Shown: in pieces, positions 6,012 through 11,703 of the stretch
How positions within the stretch are numbered: position 1 is the stretch's first letter
Layout: each line of letters opens with the position of its first letter
From: Trachipleistophora hominis
Lineage: Eukaryota > Microsporidia > Pleistophoridae
Length of the DNA stretch: 11,703 nucleotides
Direction: 5' to 3'
Assembly: GCA_000316135.1 (NCBI GenBank)
Contig: JH994042.1
Location: 5,360-17,062 of the forward strand
Notes under the pieces: generated by a model
What the model was told of the DNA's origin: nothing
Databases searched by the model: none
What the model saw: only the letters and a program-made list of their open reading frames with translations
Program-made: the position numbers and the translations under genes

Positions 6012-8019
6012 CCGTAAGCATCTTGAATTAAGCGAGCAACCTCTATAAAATTATTTTACAAAAACGGAAATATTAGGTAACTAATAAGTCACAATGAATG
6101 ATAATGCCAGAATAAAACGAATTAAATTTTAATATAATGAGCTTTTAGTAACATTTATACACAATTGTTGGCATTTCTTGCATATGTATCGTCATTCCAT
6201 GCAACATTTGAAAAATCTTTCTTTAAAGTACAACTAATCAAAATTTTTACTTGTCTACAACAAAAAACAAAGTTTCTTATTGTTATACGTTAACCGTGGC
6301 CTTATTGGTTTATCGTATGTTATAAACTTTCTGTGATAACGTCCAGATATTCACAATCTGTCCAAGATGCGCAGCTGTTACTATCGGTTCGAATATTTTA
6401 AACTTAATGAATACCCACGTGAATCATTCTGTGATAACGCTAGATTTGCGAAGTTTTTAATTTATAACCTGAACCTATTCGGATATATGAATATGTTGAC
6501 CTCTACTTTCTAAATAACTTTTGATTAGTATGCATAAAATTTTAGTATTGGCTTGTATATATGTTATAATGTTTCGCGGACAATTTATTTGAAATTATCT
6601 GCTGCTCAAAAACCAAATTTACAATTGTTTAGATAATAATCGAATGATAGATTGTGCTTTTTGAATCAGAGATTTTTATTAGGCTAGTTGTAGTAGATAA
6701 TTGAATTAATAATAAGATAGCGATTTATTCACGTGATATATCAGTAAATTGAATGTACTTGTAGTATCAAATTTTTCGTTTCATAATTATTATTTAACTC
6801 GCCGGGTGAATGTTAAATAATTTATTAAATAAGATTCTTTGAAAAAAACATTTAACTTTTGAGTAATTTTTTATGTACATATGAAATAAGCGCCTAGTAT
6901 AGCCTAAAACTTTTTGTACTTAATTGCTTATTGCACTTTTTAAAAGGTATTCTCATCCTTTGTTTTCACTGAACTAAAACTACTTATATACTTATGAACA
7001 ATTGGGACCAACATTTACCACGGGTTTTTGGTTCATAGGATTATTTATTACGCACTTCAATGTTTGGAGTTGTTTTTTTTAACATCAATGATCCAGACCA
7101 GGAAGTATGTTTTAATTTAAACTATCACAACATAACGCATTATGACAATAATGTTAGATTGCATATATATTTTATTGTTGATGCAGACAGTAAAACAGAT
7201 TAGTTGATTCATAATTAGAATTCGTTTAGATTCAACTTGTGAATGCTCACATGGTTCAAAGAAAAAATAAAAGCTCTTATGAATGGTATAAATTAATGAA
7301 TAGCTATTTTAACTACTATTATAAGTTCTTAAAGTAACTTAAATCACATCTATTGATAATATTTTGTCTTTTTACCTACCTAATAGAATGTAGCATATGA
7401 ACAAGAAAAATATTTGGCTGAATTTTGATATGTTTTATCATCGTATTTAAATTCGATAATAATGGTATTCGCTCTCTTAATTTAGCGTTGGATAATAAAA
7501 AGATTTATATTTATAAAAAATACTAATACTATAGGAAAATTTATTTCGTAAACGTATTATTATAATAAAACGGTAGGCTTATGGAAATAAGCATATGATT
7601 GTAGTAGGATAAATCATTAGATGTCATGGAAAGCATGGATAAAAGTAGGTATTAAGAAGAAATAAACAACGCTAGCGAGGGATACACGTGTTTTTAATTC
7701 ACAAAAAAAACTTGGGCTGTTATCATTAACCACCTAGAAAAAGTATGATTTATGTTTATGGACTAATATCGTCAACTCTACGATCAGCGCTCAGTACACC
7801 AAGTGTGTTTGTTTAAGTATGATGAAAGAAATCTAGTATTTAATTAACAAGGTTTTGCGCAAAAAAATAAAGGTTAAACGTTACTTTAACTAAATGTTAA
7901 AAATGAATAATCTAGCGTTTTGAAACGGAAATAAATTTAGCTTAATGGTAAGAAGAAATATATTTCTCACTTTTATATTGAGTAAAAACTTTAATATAAA
8001 TATATTGCAACATTTTGCG
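6012..8019. other. Long AT-rich spacer with short repeats only
   Basis: No convincing gene was found in these 2 kb. A 13-mer, ttctgtgataacg, occurs at 6329-6341 and 6427-6439. A short ATG frame at 6367-6513 (+, 48 codons) crosses the second copy; the same frame upstream has stops at 6235-6237 and 6334-6339. A sequence resembling 5723-5770 recurs at 7040-7080: TTATTTATTA, then TTGGAGTTG followed by a T-run. Everything else looks like unstructured AT-rich DNA. Confidence 0.4.
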
Positions 8020-8345
8020 CTTACTCGACAGCAAATTCTGTCATTGACGTCAACCGAGCTATAAAAGGAAATGGAAAAAATTATATGGTTGAAGAGGAGG
8101 TAACTATAACGACACCCAGCCACCATTATAATCATTGTGAAGTTCTTGGGAACCATAGTTCAAGCGAATGAACATAGCAATGTGAAGCATCAATCGATAA
8201 CAACGATCATAAAATTAATATGTCAGCTATCAAATGGTAAATTATTTGCCACAATACGGATACCATTACTATCCACGAGATGCACTTCAGGAGGGTCCCC
8301 TTGCGAGGAAGCAGTCGACCACGGCAATAAGGCTAATTAATACAT
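8020..8345. other. G+C-rich island with CRE-like palindrome and TATA box
   Basis: G+C rises sharply here (32 of 60 in 8281-8340). TTGACGTCAA (8044-8053) is a perfect palindrome containing the bZIP/CRE core TGACGTCA, and TATAAAAG (8060-8067) follows 7 bp later, a promoter-like order. A short ATG frame at 8085-8171 (+, 28 codons) starts 18 nt after the TATA-like box. A minus-strand open segment from about 8337 (37 codons, no ATG) reads EVHLVDSNGIRIVANNLPF. None of these frames is long enough to call a gene. The island may be the remnant of a gene or an inserted fragment. Confidence 0.3.
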
Positions 8346-8896
8346 CCTTCCTATAAGGCCATACCTACTAACGAGATCACTGTAATTTAGTTTATGTCAT
8401 ATATACGCAGATTCATTTTATATGTAATGTTTTTAAGTGTCATCTATCATTTATTATAACCAAATATAGAACAGCCTACCAATGCTTCCATGTGCAATAG
8501 CGTTTACTGCACAAACGTTTCAGTTTTATCATACGTATATGAATTGTACTATTATTTAACTTTTTTCAATGTTTAATGCGTTGTCATCTACAACATAGTT
8601 AGCATCTCAAATGTACTTCTTTATACGTGTGTACATTTAACAATTCACACATAAAATGGCATATTTTTGTTTTATTTTTTATTTTATATTAAATAGATAT
8701 ATTGAATCTCGTGCTTATTTAACCCGTCAAAAATGTTAATTATTCAACACTGATAAATTAAGTTGATAAAAAGCAAAGCATCTCAAATTTAGGTTTAATC
8801 GGCTGCTTCTTTTCGTATGTTCACCGGAATATATTTAATCAATTTGACTTGTGCTCTCCGACATAATTATCGTTAACGTGTGTGTAAACCGCTTTA
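8346..8896. other. AT-rich upstream region of the MIR-domain gene
   Basis: No gene recognised. A 38-codon open stretch without start lies around 8460-8575 (+). CGTTAACG (8871-8878) is an 8-bp palindrome 19 nt before the start codon at 8897. Any promoter of the downstream gene must lie here, but no TATA box with clear spacing stands out. Confidence 0.4.
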
Positions 8897-10945
8897 ATGT
8901 TTCCTAACTTGTTGCGACCAAGTAAACATTCAAAAATAAACAATCCATGTATAAAACGATTTGTTTATTTATGTATCATGAATTGTGTTAAACGGCGAAC
9001 TGTGTGTACTTCATCAAAAAAACACGCCATTAAAACGCCCGATCCCGACACTAAAGGTTCTAGGGGAAGAAACGAGATTAAACCTCGCACTCGAATAGTA
9101 ATGGCTATCGAATTTATCGCGTGGTTAATGAAAGATATTGTTTTTATTCTGCTGTTTAATAGCCTAGTAGAAGTAAAAATTAACAAATTACGGAAAAATG
9201 ATACTAAGGCCGGTATTTTACGAAACGATAAGCATGTTATTGATAACGAGCCAGCAAATTGCACTCGAAAGATTAATACGAATGTGGATAACAATAAGAA
9301 GTTAAAGAGAGGCAGCTATCTATATAGAACGTTGTATCATATTCGGGCCTTTTTTCTGACACAGTATGGTATTTTAAAAGAACATTTCTATGTATATCAT
9401 GAAAGAACATCGATCATAAATAACGCGATGGTGTTGGCAGTACCCTGTGTGAAAACAGTTATTTTCAGAGAATATTATCCTATATCAACCTACTTATTAC
9501 ACAATGTCTTACTCTCACTCACTATGAAAGTAACAGGCATACCTATAATTTGTATATTCTTATACCAACAGAAAGTGTCGCATCTCCAAATATATTTTGC
9601 GTTGGCGCTTTTAATGTTCATTTTGGAAGAGAGAGGAGTTGCTGTTCTCGCTCAAAGCTTTCTTGTGCTGCATAGGTTCATGTTCATAATACCGGTAATT
9701 GTTATGACAGCACACAAAGTTATTGAAAATTACCTCAATAGGAAAAAAATACAATTTTTATCCTTGACTGTTGTAGTTATGCCTGTGATAATCTATGCAG
9801 TAAGATATTGGCTTAGTAAAGAACAATTTGAAGAAACTGACATGTATGTGATTGATCGAGCGGTAGTGCAGATAAGAAATCAACATGGTGACATGTTAGA
9901 GGGTAAATATGAAATTATCAAAGTGCACGAGGAAGATGACGAACCCGCAGAGATAAAGGAGGAAGAACGGGAAACGAGTAATTATAAGATTGACGAGACA
10001 AATAACACGCGCTCCGATAACGAGCAAAATAATGATATAAAGGACTTTGTAAAGGGAATTGCTGGCACGATACGAAGCGAAAAAGATGATTTGACGGGTA
10101 AAATAGCAGTTGATGCTAGCGAAAATGACAAAGAAAAGGCAGTTAAAGTTGAAAATAAACATAACAACGAAAAACAAAACACTGAACGGCAACACAATAA
10201 AGATGAAGAAGAAAAGAAACGGAAGATTCAGAAGAACGATAAAGGGAAGCAAAAGCACAACAATAATCCAGACTCGTTCATCCGGCAAAACGAGTTGATT
10301 CGGCTCAAACATATTGAAACATCGAAATTTATTTCCTCTACAACGGACAAGGTCGACCAAAAATTCTATAAAATTGAAATGAGAGACAGCAATGACCAAG
10401 GTTTCAGCTTGTGGCGGATATCCAGTACAGACAAAAACAATGAATACATCCGTGCCCGCGAATTTTTCAGATTAAAGAACGCGAACACAAATTTGATGCT
10501 CGGCATCCGATCAGACGGCATGCTCAACGGAAGTAACGAGAGCAAAATCACACGACAAACGTTTATGATCACTGAATGCACGAACCACGCGTACTATAAA
10601 ATGGTACAGGACAGCGAAAACATGCTGCGAATGGCTAACGAAAAAACACGGGCTCCCGATCGTGTATCAAGGCTTAATGTGGATTTGAGTGTCAATGTTG
10701 CTGATCTTCTCAAATTTTGTGTTATTGTGTGTGTTATACTTTTTAACTACGTGTTGTACAGGAGATACGATTTTGTGTGTGTTATGGATGACAATCTGTC
10801 GATGTTTCTTATATTTTTGGGATGTAACGTGTTTTTGAGCACGGAGTTTTTTGCTTATGTGCAATATCTCATCGTTCTACTACTTACCAAAAAATTGATC
10901 GTTGCTACATGGAATTTCGTGCACACATCCTCACGTAAGGTATAA
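8897..10945 (+). CDS. Multi-pass membrane protein with MIR domain, diverged O-mannosyltransferase-like (682 aa)
   Basis: ATG 8897 follows an in-frame TAA (8885-8887), so it is the first possible Met. Hydrophobic segments lie at about 68-91, 198-223, 229-244, 247-272 and 286-305. A very charged Lys/Glu/Asn-rich linker (about 344-460) follows. A MIR-like domain (about 462-561) shows R469-L-K-H-I-E-T475, W506, F524-R-L and RQTFMITEC (553-561). Three more hydrophobic segments follow at about 600-620, 631-648 and 650-670. Helices, then MIR, then helices is the architecture of ER protein O-mannosyltransferases (PMT, GT39), which use dolichyl-phosphate-mannose; 241-258 (FILEERGVAVLAQSFLVL) also resembles the helix that ends in SR.ILLD in that family. 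The Asp-Glu motif of the first lumenal loop is not seen; KEHF (161-164) is the nearest candidate. PMTs usually lack the 115-residue charged insert. It may be a degenerate, regulatory or very fast-evolving PMT. Other MIR proteins (SDF2, IP3 receptor) fit the topology less well. Confidence 0.6.
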   Translation: MFPNLLRPSKHSKINNPCIKRFVYLCIMNCVKRRTVCTSSKKHAIKTPDPDTKGSRGRNEIKPRTRIVMAIEFIAWLMKDIVFILLFNSLVEVKINKLRKNDTKAGILRNDKHVIDNEPANCTRKINTNVDNNKKLKRGSYLYRTLYHIRAFFLTQYGILKEHFYVYHERTSIINNAMVLAVPCVKTVIFREYYPISTYLLHNVLLSLTMKVTGIPIICIFLYQQKVSHLQIYFALALLMFILEERGVAVLAQSFLVLHRFMFIIPVIVMTAHKVIENYLNRKKIQFLSLTVVVMPVIIYAVRYWLSKEQFEETDMYVIDRAVVQIRNQHGDMLEGKYEIIKVHEEDDEPAEIKEEERETSNYKIDETNNTRSDNEQNNDIKDFVKGIAGTIRSEKDDLTGKIAVDASENDKEKAVKVENKHNNEKQNTERQHNKDEEEKKRKIQKNDKGKQKHNNNPDSFIRQNELIRLKHIETSKFISSTTDKVDQKFYKIEMRDSNDQGFSLWRISSTDKNNEYIRAREFFRLKNANTNLMLGIRSDGMLNGSNESKITRQTFMITECTNHAYYKMVQDSENMLRMANEKTRAPDRVSRLNVDLSVNVADLLKFCVIVCVILFNYVLYRRYDFVCVMDDNLSMFLIFLGCNVFLSTEFFAYVQYLIVLLLTKKLIVATWNFVHTSSRKV

Positions 10946-11703
10946 ATGCGTATTAGACGGTGTTTGTCTGAAAAAAATTTAGTAAAAGTTTTTGATTTTG
11001 TAAAGTATACGTGTATTATAACGTAGGCGTACCAAACAATTGTAGTTTATCGTATTTATCTAATATAAATTAATAACAAGTGTTAAAGCCAAGAATAGGT
11101 GCAATTATCCTGTTTTGCTTTTAATTTTCTTTAATTATCATTTATAATTGGCCAACACTAAACGAATTCTCCGTTTGTTTGGTGTGTGAGGAAATGTGAG
11201 GTATTAATGAAAGAGAATTACAAACAAAAAAAATGAACGAATTCTCCTGGCGCGTTGATCGCCAACCGTGGCCATGATGACTGTTAGTTCATGGAAAGCA
11301 ATCGTTTTTTGCGCCCTGTGAAATGTAAAAATCTTACATTATGTTACCAGTTCGTTTTACATGCTACACTATGATAATGTTAGGAGTCATTTCAAAATAT
11401 GAACTTTACAGCACGAGATCACCTTTATTGCATTCTTTTACTTAAGATCGTTATGTTCAGCTAGTAAGAATCAAATATTAACATACACAACAATGTTTAA
11501 TAGTTCATAAACTATTTTTAACGTTACTTCAAGCAAAATGTCACCAGTAGTGTACGTTAATTACTAAATATGCTATAAACGAGCGATTTTAAACTACCAA
11601 TGACAACCATTACAGTGATAAGCCTCGTGGCAATCATCATAACAGTTGATCATACTGAGGTGATTGATATATCATACAAATTAACGATGTCAATGGCATA
11701 TCA
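10946..11703. other. AT-rich 3' flank with hairpin and direct repeat
   Basis: No gene seen. No canonical AATAAA was found near the stop at 10945; TATAAA overlaps the stop itself. AACGAATTCTCC occurs at 11161-11172 and 11236-11247. TGGCG (11249-11253 region) and CGCCA around TGATC form a short stem. AATGTAA (11322-11328) pairs perfectly with TTACATT (11334-11340), loop AAATC. The sequence up to the window end is otherwise featureless. Confidence 0.4.

Noticed and set aside
6370..6400. GGTTCGAAT resembling a tRNA T-loop
   Set aside because: The flanking bases do not form the 5-bp T-stem and no acceptor or anticodon stem can be drawn.
7890..8156. 88-codon minus-strand ATG frame, hydrophobic and Cys-containing
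   Set aside because: It spans the edge of the G+C island into very AT-rich DNA, its Phe/Ile richness follows from composition, and no poly(A) signal or family resemblance supports it.
8137..8340. 67-codon plus-strand frame
   Set aside because: It starts with GTG, which is not expected to initiate in a eukaryote, and the sequence resembles nothing I know.
9896..10399. 167-codon minus-strand frame and other antisense frames inside 8897-10945
   Set aside because: Shadow of the Lys/Glu-rich coding region on the other strand; Phe/Leu/Ile-rich as expected for the complement of A-rich codons.

Overview
The window looks like nuclear DNA of a compact-gene, AT-rich unicellular eukaryote, most likely a microsporidian (a Hamiltosporidium-like genome with long, gene-poor spacers is my best guess). 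Reasons: the two large genes are uninterrupted open frames with no need for introns; AATAAA poly(A) signals sit on or within a few bases of stop codons; there is a leucine-rich-repeat gene end, a secreted low-complexity acidic protein and a very diverged multi-pass MIR-domain protein. No bacterial ribosome-binding sites or operon packing are visible. The species is an inference; nothing here is diagnostic on its own.

Layout. 1-445: 3' end of a leucine-rich-repeat protein gene (+), its poly(A) signal overlapping the stop codon. About 660-1464 (-): decayed transposase whose remaining motifs fall in the order of the Tc1/IS630 (DDE) family, nearly all in one frame broken by stops. 1811-3083: a G+C-richer block made of two diverged tandem units that share short modules; the first carries three consecutive perfect hairpins, and its minus strand holds long open segments without start codons. 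3341-3472: palindrome cluster and poly(A) signal at the 3' side of the next gene. 3486-4658 (-): a 390-aa secreted, Glu/Lys-rich protein of unknown function, with a perfect 21-nt palindrome about 60 nt upstream of its start. 4740-8896: a gene desert of about 4.2 kb, roughly 25-30% G+C, containing one likely broken small gene (5724-6011, -, one internal TGA) and one G+C-rich island (about 8020-8345) with a CRE-like palindrome and TATA box. 8897-10945 (+): a 682-aa membrane protein with a MIR domain between two groups of membrane helices, resembling a protein O-mannosyltransferase without its recognisable catalytic motif. 10946-11703: AT-rich 3' flank with a hairpin and a 12-bp direct repeat.

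How the genes could relate: if the 682-aa protein belongs to the O-mannosylation machinery of the ER, secreted Ser/Thr-containing proteins such as the 390-aa product would be the kind of substrate that pathway serves. This is inference only; the genes are far apart and are not an operon. No tRNA, rRNA, CRISPR array or origin was recognised.
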